Assembly: GCF_016863335.1 (NCBI RefSeq)
Contig: NZ_BOOR01000033.1
Span: forward strand, 1 to 64,000
Source: Planotetraspora thailandica
GTDB taxonomy: Bacteria > Actinomycetota > Actinomycetes > Streptosporangiales > Streptosporangiaceae
Direction: 5' to 3'
Length of the DNA stretch: 64,000 bases
The notes below the pieces were generated by a model. The model worked only from the letters and a program-made list of their open reading frames with translations. It was not told where the DNA came from and ran no database searches. The translations under genes were made by a program, and so were the position numbers. Below are positions 54,701 through 62,901 of this stretch, piece after piece. Every line of letters starts with the position of its first letter. The first letter of the stretch is position 1.

Positions 54701-55170
54701 ACGCCGACCGGCTGGTCCACATGACGCCTCAGCAGATTGAAGGCATTTGGCGCGCTGCCAACGTCGTCCCGCGGGCTCTTCTCGACGCCGATACCCGTGC
54801 GTCGGCGGCACGGCGGCTGTTCGACGCGCGCGGCGAGGAGGCCGCGCGAGAGGTCGGCAGCGTGGCCTTGTACGCCGTCAAGACCGCCGAGGCTGTGCTG
54901 CGCCGGCTCGAGCGGTTAGACCTCCTTCCGCAGCTTGACCAGCGCAGGAATCCGGACGGACGAGCAGGGTGGCGCAGCCTCCCTGCTGCGTCGATCGCCT
55001 TCGCGATGGTCGCCCGGCTTGCCGCCCGGGGCGACGCGCAGTGCCGTACGGCGGAGCAAACCTTCCGGGCCGACTGGACGCGACTGGCGGCCATCGCTCC
55101 CGATCTCGTGACCATTGATCTCGTGCTGGCCGAGCTGTTGGTCGGCCAGGCGGAGACGGAGATGCAGTGA
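51796..55170 (+). CDS. Large orphan protein coupled to the DUF1998 helicase
   Basis: An 1124-residue protein I cannot place. GTG at 51796 has AGGAA at ~5 bases; ATG at 51808 is an alternative. Residues ~30-200 are helical with conserved-looking FFTRWPACVAVAMTAVAAR and PYVGPILMHTGIPTYCLEDY. A long central part (~270-830) is predicted beta-rich with repeated Gly/Pro turns, like stacked immunoglobulin or jelly-roll units, and the last ~280 residues are helical. No nuclease or ATPase motif is visible. It overlaps the helicase gene by GTGA, so the two are made together. Its place before a DUF1998 helicase recalls DruH of Druantia type III by position only. Confidence 0.65.
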   Translation: MVLVMTDRVESEMAEAEDGSPARKVGATELLNRREAAWSRRLRGSSLVAEVDIKDGHSEQVASVLGRVYAKWLASGRKPHTFFTRWPACVAVAMTAVAARHYRRGEFWRDLWTAVGYRGLPEEQSTWGKGFANAVDALGMPTFQGMPMPYVGPILMHTGIPTYCLEDYFRLIAHRRASDRGLDAEAFLAWATAPGTEHRLDNLDVPARRFLQHGTEFALDFVERTFDLLDRLRDPAPDLDGVALPPRVLARAQELAAERQLDLSVPSSSGESRTRAERPRIALDPFGRGVEVILPAVGDTPDGLATWTVTADGVTSTVRSRAQWVGVAEAAPATNFSLLKPVRTVVVALAGWQHQTELQVIDPAAPMLVFAEDGRRLPATMPLPPDVVWVVYPGEHELTTDGPLAVTIEGQLPLGWTGWRLRQVSLEGVRSLGLTELPGSRRPVRGYTRPRIVTGDPVAGVTTPYGSPVYARMPEVWLPGQEGAETTWQVDVRRVGSDEAVMSGSHTISGPLSITEIEDAFPSRPVLGAFDIVVRGPLGRGAKRTVFVAEGLGARFTPRVRLFGAAGLAQGKAELTAAVGAQAAPRAISYGSAELAAIAEYRTGEQTEPLVVTPPRVEVMHEREAEPPIWRAGPLRIPADSFADAPGALLVRVPETRSALPSLHVVVGGNVVQDLPASGRPQEGTARFDLVKIADTVAEHKQADLLLEVGSDVIRVGSVRPRQLAYGAEREGDHLRLINHVPVDGLTAGIYPTTAPWREPIVEPVGADGSVPLPVELRDAGPLLVLLQVDDPWVPVEWPRWPKQYLMVGGDGHVISDDPEETALSRFISGEGDFPHEVDGLWRVWTMIDLAERLRPASDLQRFIMTCSRPIQRRPFDALTALVGLGLKPARTLACIISSGLAATAVPDLANADAARRMWPVVPAVAALAGGLQDEDCFAAAERQCGEAFREIVVDGVDSFAGVGRFGADADRLVHMTPQQIEGIWRAANVVPRALLDADTRASAARRLFDARGEEAAREVGSVALYAVKTAEAVLRRLERLDLLPQLDQRRNPDGRAGWRSLPAASIAFAMVARLAARGDAQCRTAEQTFRADWTRLAAIAPDLVTIDLVLAELLVGQAETEMQ

Positions 55171-58100
55171 CCCATACTTTGGACGCGTTGTCCACCAGCG
55201 GGCTGATCGTCGAGAGCTACCGCCGTTACCTGCGCTCCCTGTTACCGGTCCGCGAGCCCCGCATCGCCGAGGCACTGGCCGCGGAGATCACCCGCAGCCC
55301 CATGCTCACCAAGGGGCCGCTGCTGGAGGCCACGCCGCCGTACGCGACGGGGGCGACCCCACGTCAACTCATCACGGAGGGTGTGCTCGACCCGGCGTTC
55401 GCAGCGCTGGGCGGGCCGGAGCAGCCGCTGGATCGGCCCCTGTACAGGCATCAGGAGCAGGCTCTGCGGAAGGCGACGCGCGGGCGGAACATCGTGGTCG
55501 CCACGGGTACCGGCTCCGGCAAGACCGAGAGCTTCTTGCTGCCGATCCTGAATTCCCTCCTCGCCGAGCATTCGCGCGGTGAGCTCGGCCCTGGCGTACG
55601 GGCTCTGCTCCTCTACCCGATGAACGCGCTGGCCAACGACCAGCTAAAGCGCCTCCGGCAGCTTCTCGCGCAGGTCCCGCAAATCACATTTGGCCGCTAC
55701 ACCGGCGACACGCCAGGAAGCGCCCGCGTAGCCGCGGAGACGTTCGAGGCGCTCAATCCGGGTGCGCAGCGGTTGCCGAACGAGTTGCTCAGTCGTGACG
55801 AGATGCGGGCCGCCCCACCCCACATCCTGCTGACGAACTACGCGATGCTCGAGTACCTGTTGCTCCGCCCGGCCGACCTGGATCTGTTCGAGGGGCGGAG
55901 CTGGCGGTTCATCGCGCTGGATGAGGCCCACGTCTACGATGGCGCCAAGGCCGCTGAACTCGCCATGCTGCTGCGCCGCCTGCACGATCGTGTCGCACCG
56001 GACGAGCCCCTGCAGTGCATCGCCACGAGTGCGACCGTGGGCGACAACCCCACGGCCGTCACCGACTTCGCCACCAAGCTGTTCGACGCGTCATTTGAGT
56101 GGGTTCCCGAGGACGTCTCTCGGCAGGACCTCGTGCGTGCCAGCCGGGTGCAGTTCCCGGTGGCGCCGTTTTGGGGGCCGCTGCCGGCCGAGCTTTACCG
56201 GCAGCTCGCCCAGGCGGAGGACCCCGGCTCGGAGATCTTGGTGCTGGCCAAGGAACGCGGCTTCGTCGGCGACGACCCTGGCGTCGTCCTCGCCCACGAG
56301 CAGGGTATGGCCGACTTGCGTGAGCGTCTCGCCGCAGGCCCTCAGATGTTCGGAGAGCTGGCGCACCTGGTGTTCGACCCCGCGGACCGGCCGGAGGAGT
56401 CGCTCGCAGCCGTGGTCGCCGTCGGCAGCAAGGTGCGTGACCACTCGGGCTCGCCGGTTCTGTCGGCCCGATATCACCTTTTCGCGCGGGCGACCGAGGG
56501 CGCCTTCACCTGCCTCACCGGCAGCGGCCCGCACGTGTCGCTGGGCCGCCGCGAGATCTGCGGCACCTGCCACGGCGCTGTGTTCGAGTTCGGCGCCTGC
56601 AAACGCTGCGGCGCCGTCCACCTGGTCGGGGCGGTACGGCACGCCGACGGTGGTTATGTCTTCGCGCCGAGGGTCAGACAGGACGAGCAGCGAGTATGGC
56701 TGCTTCTGGGTGACGCCCCGGTGGTCGCCGACGAGGATGACGAGGACATCGAAGGCACGCCCGAGATCAGGGCCGACATGGCCTATCTGTGCCCCACCTG
56801 TGGCGCACTGCACGCTGGGTCCCAGCATCCGCTGGGCTGCTGGCGGCAAGATTGTTCTGAGACCTCGCTCTGGCCGGTCCGCAGAATCAGCACACGCCAC
56901 GACTCGCCACAGGGTTGCGGCGTCTGCGGCGCGCGAGGTGCAGGCTCGGTCAGGCTCTTCGAGAGCGGCAGTGACGCGGCGGTAGCCGTATTGGCAACCG
57001 CCCTCTATCAAGCGCTGCCGCCGGCCAGCAAGGACGAGATCGCCGATCAACCTGGAGAGGGCCGCAAGCTGCTGTCCTTCAGCGACAGCAGGCAGGCCGC
57101 AGCGTTTTTCGCCCCATACTTCGAGTCGAGCTACGCGAGCATCCAGCATCGGCGGCTCATCCTGGAAGGATTGCAGGCGGCAAACCGCGACGGCGAGGCG
57201 GTCAGCGTGGCGGACCTGACGTTCCACGTCGCCAAGGCCGCCGCCCGTGTACACGTCTTCGAGCGGCGGATGACGCGCCAGCAGCGCGAACGCGAGGTCG
57301 CACTGTGGATCATGCAGGAACTCGTCGCCATGGACGATCGCCAGTCCATGGAAGGGCTGGGCCTGATCCGTGTTGACCTGGACCGCGAGTCCCGGTGGCC
57401 GGCCCCGGCAGGGTTGAAAGCCCTCGGGCTGTCCGACGACGAATGCTGGGGACTGCTGTCGGAACTGCTTCGCACACTGCGCCAGTCCGGGGTGCTCCAC
57501 ATGCCCGATGAGGTCGATCCGCGAGATGAGGCATTCGCCCCGCGGCTCGGGCCACTCTACGTTCGCGAGGATGGATCGGAGCCGACCAGGAAGGTGCTCA
57601 GCTGGTTGCCCACACGCGGTGTCAACCGGCGCCTGGACTATGTCCAGCGGGTGCTCGCAGCGCTTGGGTCCGGGGCCGACCCGGACGACGTGCTCCGTGG
57701 CTGCTGGAAGCTGATCATCGGGCAACGTGACGGGTGGCTTGCGACCGAGACTGTCCGCGGTCTGGGGACTGTCCGGCAGGTGGACCACACGTGGCTGAAG
57801 CTCTCGCCCGTCGATAGTCCCGTGTACCGGTGCGGAGTGTGCCGCCGTGTCGCGGCCGTTTCCGTCCGTGGAGTCTGCCCGACGATGAGATGCACGGGCA
57901 CGCTCGAACCCTTCCCCGTTCCGGTCGCCGGTGAGGACGACAATCACTACAGATCCGTCTATCGGTCGCTGACGCCGGTGCCCCTGGTCGCCCGCGAGCA
58001 CACGGCCCAGTGGACCAGCCTCGAAGCTGCGGACATCCAGCAGAAGTTCCTGCGGGGCGAGGTCAACATGCTGTCCTGCTCCACCACGTTCGAGCTCGGC

Positions 58101-59828
58101 GTCGACGTGGGCGAGCTGCAGTCGGTGGTGCTGCGCAACATGCCGCCGACGACGGCCAACTACGTGCAGCGGGCCGGGCGGGCGGGCAGGCGTACCGACT
58201 CGGCGGCTCTTGTGGTCACTTACGCGCAGCGACGCTCCCATGACCTGTCCCGGTTCCAGGACCCCGTGTCGATGATCGCGGGCGAGGTGCGGGCGCCGTA
58301 CGTGCCGCTCGGAAATGAGCGCATCGATCGGCGACACGCTCACTCGATCGCGATCTCCGCGTTCTTCCGTGACGCCAGGCAGACGACGGGGGAGACATGG
58401 AGCACTGCGGGGGATTTCTTCCTTCCCGGAGGAAAAGGCGCACCTGCGTCGCGCGTTCGATCGTTTCTTACACCAGTTCCGCGCGAAGTCCTCCAATCTC
58501 TGATGCGGGTGCTTCCACCCGAGGTCCAGCGCGAAATTGGCGTCAACACCGGCGAATGGGTGGACGAACTGGCCCGGCTGCTGGACGAGGTCGGGCGGCA
58601 GCTCACCCTTGATGTGGAGATCTTCGAAGAGCGTCGCCGCAAGGCGTACGAGGAGCGCAAGGACCACCTTGTGGCCCGATACGCGAAGACGATCAACACG
58701 CTCACCCAGCGAGATCTGCTCGGCTACCTCGCCAACCGGAACGTGCTGCCCAAGTACGGGTTCCCGGTGGACACGGTTGAGCTACGGACCAGTTATTCAG
58801 GCGAGCCCGTCGGTGCCAAGCTGGAGCTCACCCGGGACCTGTCGGCCGCGATCTACGAGTATGCGCCGGGGGCCGAGGTCGTCGCCGGTGGCCTTCTCTG
58901 GCGATCCGGTGGCGTGTACCGACTGCCGGACCGGGAGCTTGTCGGCAAGTTCTACGCGATCTGCGAGCACTGCCAGCACTACCGGGAAAGCGACGACGAG
59001 CTCGACCCCATTTGTCCTCTGTGTTCGACGGCCGCAAGAAGCGCGCCCCGGCAGTACTACGTGCCGGAGTTCGGGTTCGTCGCTGAGGCGAAGGCGTCCA
59101 AGACCACGACCACGCCGCCCAGGCGCAGTTGGAACGGGGCCACGCATGTTTTGTCGCTGGCCGCGGAAGAGATCGAGGACTTCACCTGGAGGACCGCGAA
59201 CGGTGGGATCCTGCACGGACGTGCCGGATCACGTGGCCGACTGATCGCCGTCTCGGAGGGCACCACGGGTGCCGGCTACCTGATCTGCGACTGGTGCGGC
59301 GCCGGAGTTCCCCTGGGAACGAAGACTGGGAAGACCCACACCCACCTGCTGCGCGGCACGGAGTGCACCGGCCCCCTTCAGCTGCGGTCGCTCGCACATC
59401 CCTACGAGACCGACATTCTGGACCTGAGCTTCGACCATCTCGCGATGCCGCCGTCCGCCAGCCCTGTGCACTGGCGTTCTGCCCTGTATGCGCTGCTCGA
59501 AGGCGCCGCCGAGTGCTTGGAGCTTTCCCGGGACGATATCGACGGAGCACTTTTCGCCCGGCCGGGCAGACGGCTGGGCATCGTCATGTTCGACGCCGTA
59601 CCGGGAGGTGCGGGAAGCGTCTTGCGGATAGCACGCAGGCTTGAGGACGTGGCCGAGGCTGCCCTGCAGCGTGTGTCCGACTGCGACTGTGGCGAGGAAA
59701 CCTCCTGCTACGGCTGCTTGCGGAGCTTCCGGAATCAGCGCTACCACGAGGAACTCAGCCGAGGTGCAGCGATTGACGTCCTGCATCCTCTATTGCAAGG
59801 GGAGGGCCTTATCGGCGCAGCGATGTGA
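55167..59828 (+). CDS. DEAD/DEAH helicase with C-terminal DUF1998 (DruE/MrfA-like)
   Basis: A 1553-residue SF2 helicase. Walker A ATGTGSGKTESF (~112-123), LLLYPMNALANDQ, DEAH box LDEAHVYDG (~251-259), ATSATVGD (~287-294), then TTFELGVDVGEL (~973) and QRAGRAGRRTDS (~1000). Between the lobes is a long insertion with Cys groups (CGTCHGAV, CKRCGAV, YRCGVC). The DUF1998 end (~1290-1530) includes CEHCQHY, CDWCGAG, MFDAVPGGAGSV and the metal-binding CDCGEETSCYGC. It unites in one chain what DISARM splits into DrmA and DrmB. GTG start overlaps the orphan's stop. It would unwind or translocate on invading DNA. Confidence 0.87.
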   Translation: MTHTLDALSTSGLIVESYRRYLRSLLPVREPRIAEALAAEITRSPMLTKGPLLEATPPYATGATPRQLITEGVLDPAFAALGGPEQPLDRPLYRHQEQALRKATRGRNIVVATGTGSGKTESFLLPILNSLLAEHSRGELGPGVRALLLYPMNALANDQLKRLRQLLAQVPQITFGRYTGDTPGSARVAAETFEALNPGAQRLPNELLSRDEMRAAPPHILLTNYAMLEYLLLRPADLDLFEGRSWRFIALDEAHVYDGAKAAELAMLLRRLHDRVAPDEPLQCIATSATVGDNPTAVTDFATKLFDASFEWVPEDVSRQDLVRASRVQFPVAPFWGPLPAELYRQLAQAEDPGSEILVLAKERGFVGDDPGVVLAHEQGMADLRERLAAGPQMFGELAHLVFDPADRPEESLAAVVAVGSKVRDHSGSPVLSARYHLFARATEGAFTCLTGSGPHVSLGRREICGTCHGAVFEFGACKRCGAVHLVGAVRHADGGYVFAPRVRQDEQRVWLLLGDAPVVADEDDEDIEGTPEIRADMAYLCPTCGALHAGSQHPLGCWRQDCSETSLWPVRRISTRHDSPQGCGVCGARGAGSVRLFESGSDAAVAVLATALYQALPPASKDEIADQPGEGRKLLSFSDSRQAAAFFAPYFESSYASIQHRRLILEGLQAANRDGEAVSVADLTFHVAKAAARVHVFERRMTRQQREREVALWIMQELVAMDDRQSMEGLGLIRVDLDRESRWPAPAGLKALGLSDDECWGLLSELLRTLRQSGVLHMPDEVDPRDEAFAPRLGPLYVREDGSEPTRKVLSWLPTRGVNRRLDYVQRVLAALGSGADPDDVLRGCWKLIIGQRDGWLATETVRGLGTVRQVDHTWLKLSPVDSPVYRCGVCRRVAAVSVRGVCPTMRCTGTLEPFPVPVAGEDDNHYRSVYRSLTPVPLVAREHTAQWTSLEAADIQQKFLRGEVNMLSCSTTFELGVDVGELQSVVLRNMPPTTANYVQRAGRAGRRTDSAALVVTYAQRRSHDLSRFQDPVSMIAGEVRAPYVPLGNERIDRRHAHSIAISAFFRDARQTTGETWSTAGDFFLPGGKGAPASRVRSFLTPVPREVLQSLMRVLPPEVQREIGVNTGEWVDELARLLDEVGRQLTLDVEIFEERRRKAYEERKDHLVARYAKTINTLTQRDLLGYLANRNVLPKYGFPVDTVELRTSYSGEPVGAKLELTRDLSAAIYEYAPGAEVVAGGLLWRSGGVYRLPDRELVGKFYAICEHCQHYRESDDELDPICPLCSTAARSAPRQYYVPEFGFVAEAKASKTTTTPPRRSWNGATHVLSLAAEEIEDFTWRTANGGILHGRAGSRGRLIAVSEGTTGAGYLICDWCGAGVPLGTKTGKTHTHLLRGTECTGPLQLRSLAHPYETDILDLSFDHLAMPPSASPVHWRSALYALLEGAAECLELSRDDIDGALFARPGRRLGIVMFDAVPGGAGSVLRIARRLEDVAEAALQRVSDCDCGEETSCYGCLRSFRNQRYHEELSRGAAIDVLHPLLQGEGLIGAAM

Positions 59829-59951
59829 TGCTCGCCGAGGTCCCTTTGTCGGGCGCTTGTGTGGGTGTGCCGGGCTTGCTCGGGAGTGGCAACTTACGGG
59901 GGATCGGATCTCCGAGATCTCGCAGGGTCAGCAGATGGGTAAACTGGCTAG

Positions 59952-60569
59952 TCAATCGGCGATGGGGACGTAGGCGATCGGTCCGCCGGACGTAGACTTC
60001 AGGCGCTTGCCGAGGAACTGATCGGCGATCCGAAGATCGGCATCTGAGCCGATCATGACCATATTGGTGGCCATGTCCAGGTCGCTGATGTAGCCGGCAA
60101 GTCTCGCGTCGAAACGGTGACGCACCAGGCCGTCGTCGGTCAGTTTCGTTTCCCAGCTGTTCAGCCCCGTCAAGACAGCGACGACGAACCCGCCGAGCGT
60201 CACCGGGAGAATGCCGGCGCGAGCGATCTTTTCCGGCTTCCCGACCCACCAGCCACGGAGCGCCTCCAACAGTTCGCCGGGTGTCAGGTCGGCGTGGAAG
60301 CCAATGAATCGGCGGTCATTGTCCGGAACGGGCGTTGCCACGCTGACGCGCAACACCGCCACCGAAGTACCGTCGATCGTCGTGGGGAGCGCGCGATGAA
60401 GCGGCACGGTTGTACGAGCCCTGATCCGCTCGGCTACGTCGGCAGGGATGCTGGGCTTGTCGCCGTTCGATGTGGCCGCTGAGATGAGACCTGCAGAGAC
60501 GATCTTCTGGAGAGCGGCAAATGTGATGTCAGAGCGGATGGCCGCCTGCCGCAGAGTAAGGAAGGTCAT
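59952..60569 (-). CDS. Unknown protein with MerR-like HTH N-terminus
   Basis: A 205-residue soluble protein on the opposite strand between the DUF1998 helicase and the second OLD gene. Residues ~1-50 resemble a MerR/excisionase HTH (FLTLRQAAIRSDITFAALQK, then a Gly turn). The rest has LRVSVATPVPDNDRRFIGF and a C-terminal VPIAD with no known family. AGGAG upstream of the ATG fixes the start. It might regulate one of the neighbouring defence units. Between its end and the DUF1998 stop lies a GATCTC-C-GAGATC dyad (59907-59919). Confidence 0.62.
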   Translation of the reverse strand: MTFLTLRQAAIRSDITFAALQKIVSAGLISAATSNGDKPSIPADVAERIRARTTVPLHRALPTTIDGTSVAVLRVSVATPVPDNDRRFIGFHADLTPGELLEALRGWWVGKPEKIARAGILPVTLGGFVVAVLTGLNSWETKLTDDGLVRHRFDARLAGYISDLDMATNMVMIGSDADLRIADQFLGKRLKSTSGGPIAYVPIAD

Positions 60570-60978
60570 GGGCGCTCCTGACGTCCTCGGTCTAGCTTCG
60601 GGAGGGCCATCGGCTGTGGCCCCGTCTCCGTTGATCTTAGGCAGACCGTGGCTCGCTGGCAGGGGTGCCAAACGGCTGGGTGACAGGGCTGTGTCGACGC
60701 GCCCGCACGGGCGGAACGCGTCAAGCCAAACACGTCACGACCTCCATCCGTTCTCCGAAGCATGAGTTTCAGCCACTCTGCAAACGGGGGTACGAGCCAG
60801 ACATACGTGCGGGTTGAGGTCATGACTCACTTGAGCCTCGTGGAGTGGGCCGATTGAGCGGTGAACGCGACTTCCGAAGCTACTGATGTGAACCGCGTTC
60901 ACGTGCTATCGTCACTGTGTCGCACGTTCTCCCCAGATGGCATCTTGGGGCGGCTCCACTTCAAACCGCGAGACAGGG
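60570..60978 (+). promoter_or_regulatory. Upstream stretch of the second OLD/UvrD pair with a 15-base dyad
   Basis: No gene is seen. GTGAAC-CGC-GTTCAC at 60888-60902 is a perfect six-base dyad with a three-base spacer, followed by a -10-like TATCGT (60907-60912) about 65 bases before the ATG. This spacing suits an operator overlapping a promoter. It is not the actinobacterial LexA box, which has a longer spacer. Confidence 0.5.
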
Positions 60979-62901
60979 ATGGTAGTCGTGCGCATCAGCC
61001 GAGTCCTCATCCGCAACTTTCGAAACTTCGCACGCCTTGAGATTCCCGCTTTCCCTCAGAATGTCGTCCTCGTCGGCGAGAACGGCATCGGGAAGTCCAA
61101 CTTCCTCCATGCCCTTCGCCTTGTGCTCGATCCCGATCTGCCAGACAGCGCACGAAAGCTTCGTAAGGAGGACATCTGTGACTACGGCGACGGGACCGTC
61201 GCTGACGGCGTGGAGGTGCGGGTCGAAGTCGACCTGACCGACTTCGCGGACGACCCAGAAACGCGGGCCGCTTTGGACGGATGCATCGTTGGCATCGCCC
61301 CATTGACTGCGCGCATCACTTACGTCTGGCGCCCGCTCATGATCGGTAGTAGCTCTCAACTGACCGAAAGGGACTACGACTTCGACATTGTTGGGGGACC
61401 TGACGACGAGGGCGGCGCAAAGCGCATTCGCCGCGGCGTTTCGGTGTCCGTCCTCCCACCTCTCCGTGATGCCGTCGCCGAGCTCTCTCGGCGCGGTTCG
61501 CCGCTCCAGGCTCTCCTGGATGCCAGGCCGCCACACGATGAAGTGCTCAGCACCGTTGCCGGAACGATTGAGACGGCGATGAACATCCTCGCAGAGGACG
61601 GAAACGTCACCGCGGTAGGCGCGAACATCGCCACCCGCGTCGCGGATATGGCTGGTCCTCAGCTCTCCATCAGTCCTTCTCTCGGATTTGCCTCTAGCGA
61701 TCCGGCTCGGCTGCTCCGATCCATTCGACTCTTTGTGGACGCCGACCGCACCCGCAGCGTCGGAGAGACCTCGACCGGAAACGCCAACGTTCTCTACCTC
61801 GGCCTGCTGCTGGAGCGCTTGGCCTCACGGCGCGCCCAGATGGACGATCACCTGCTGCACGCCATCCTCGGTGTCGAAGAGCCCGAGGCGCATATCCACC
61901 CCGTGCTGCAGCGCCAGCTATTCCGCTACTTGCTCGGCATGGAATCCGCGCTCGTGGTGACTACGCACAGTCCTCACATCGCCGCAGTAACCTCGCTGCA
62001 CTCCCTGATTCTGCTTCGAGCCGACACTGAAGGCGGAACGGTCGCAGCGACGGCCACCGCGATCAACATCACGGACAAAGAACGCGTGGATCTGGAGCGC
62101 TACCTGACCGTGAGCCGCGCGGAGCTCCTGTTTTGTAAAGGAGCGATCCTCGTGGAGGGTCCGTCCGAGGTCTACCTGCTCCCCGCACTCGCCCGTGCCT
62201 TCGAATTCGATCTGGATGCGCATGGGGTGATCGTCGCCAACATCGAAGGCGTCAATTTCGGTCCGTACAGAAAGCTGCTCGGGCCTGATGCGTTGAACGT
62301 CCCACATGTGATCACTACAGACGGTGATCCGTATACCAAAGACAAGTACACCCTCTCTGGCTTAACCAGAGCCATAAAGCTGCTCCCTGACGGTGACAAC
62401 CGTGACCAGCTGTGCAAGTTGCTCAAATCCCTCATCGAGGAGGGGGCGGCTGCTGACCCGGCCGAGCTTCGCAAGGAAGTCGCTCGTGCCGATGTATTCG
62501 TGGGCCACGTAACCCTCGAGGTAGACATCGTTCCCCTCCTCGGCGAACAGATGTGCGCGGCGCACCGGGAGTTGGAAGATTCGGACAAGCTCGTCGCGAA
62601 TTTCGACAACGCCATCGAGGCCATTGCGGCCGGCAGAGGCGTACCCGACGATCACCAGCATGTGCTCCGTCGGATCAATCACGTTAGCAAGGGGCGATTC
62701 GCGCAGCGACTGGCCGCCCATGTCGAGCAGGCCTCCATTGTCAGGGGCCAGGCATCGAAGGACGCTTTGTACTGGATGGATCAAGGGCCATATGGCTACC
62801 TGCTGGCCGCGCTGGACAGCATTTCCCGGCAGGTGCGCGGCCGCGGACTGAGGCCCGACGATGTTGCAATCGGTGTTGAGCAGGAGGCGGGGCGCGGGTG
62901 A
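60979..62901 (+). CDS. OLD-family ATPase/TOPRIM nuclease (GajA-like, pair 2)
   Basis: A 640-residue OLD protein with little obvious identity to the one at 2510 outside motifs. Walker A VGENGIGKSNFLHAL (~29-43), Walker B LGVEEPEAHIHP (~298-309), H-loop VVTTHSPHIA (~325-334). TOPRIM: VEGPSEVYLLPA (~392-403) and ITTDGDPYTKD (~444-454). All catalytic acids are present. ATG at 60979 is preferred; ATG 60937 would add 14 unlike residues. GTG of the next helicase gene overlaps its stop, the same order and coupling as in pair 1. Expected to be the nuclease of a second Gabija-type system. Confidence 0.83.
   Translation: MVVVRISRVLIRNFRNFARLEIPAFPQNVVLVGENGIGKSNFLHALRLVLDPDLPDSARKLRKEDICDYGDGTVADGVEVRVEVDLTDFADDPETRAALDGCIVGIAPLTARITYVWRPLMIGSSSQLTERDYDFDIVGGPDDEGGAKRIRRGVSVSVLPPLRDAVAELSRRGSPLQALLDARPPHDEVLSTVAGTIETAMNILAEDGNVTAVGANIATRVADMAGPQLSISPSLGFASSDPARLLRSIRLFVDADRTRSVGETSTGNANVLYLGLLLERLASRRAQMDDHLLHAILGVEEPEAHIHPVLQRQLFRYLLGMESALVVTTHSPHIAAVTSLHSLILLRADTEGGTVAATATAINITDKERVDLERYLTVSRAELLFCKGAILVEGPSEVYLLPALARAFEFDLDAHGVIVANIEGVNFGPYRKLLGPDALNVPHVITTDGDPYTKDKYTLSGLTRAIKLLPDGDNRDQLCKLLKSLIEEGAAADPAELRKEVARADVFVGHVTLEVDIVPLLGEQMCAAHRELEDSDKLVANFDNAIEAIAAGRGVPDDHQHVLRRINHVSKGRFAQRLAAHVEQASIVRGQASKDALYWMDQGPYGYLLAALDSISRQVRGRGLRPDDVAIGVEQEAGRG

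Noticed and set aside
56091-58667. An 858-codon minus-strand frame inside the DUF1998 helicase gene
   Set aside because: Composition is that of a GC-skew shadow; the helicase motifs lie on the plus strand.
33515-59828. Labelling the island as canonical DISARM or BREX
   Set aside because: The kinase, GmrSD and 1124-residue orphan do not belong to DISARM, DrmC and a separate DrmB are absent, and no PglZ alkaline-phosphatase gene is seen, so a firm system name is not justified.
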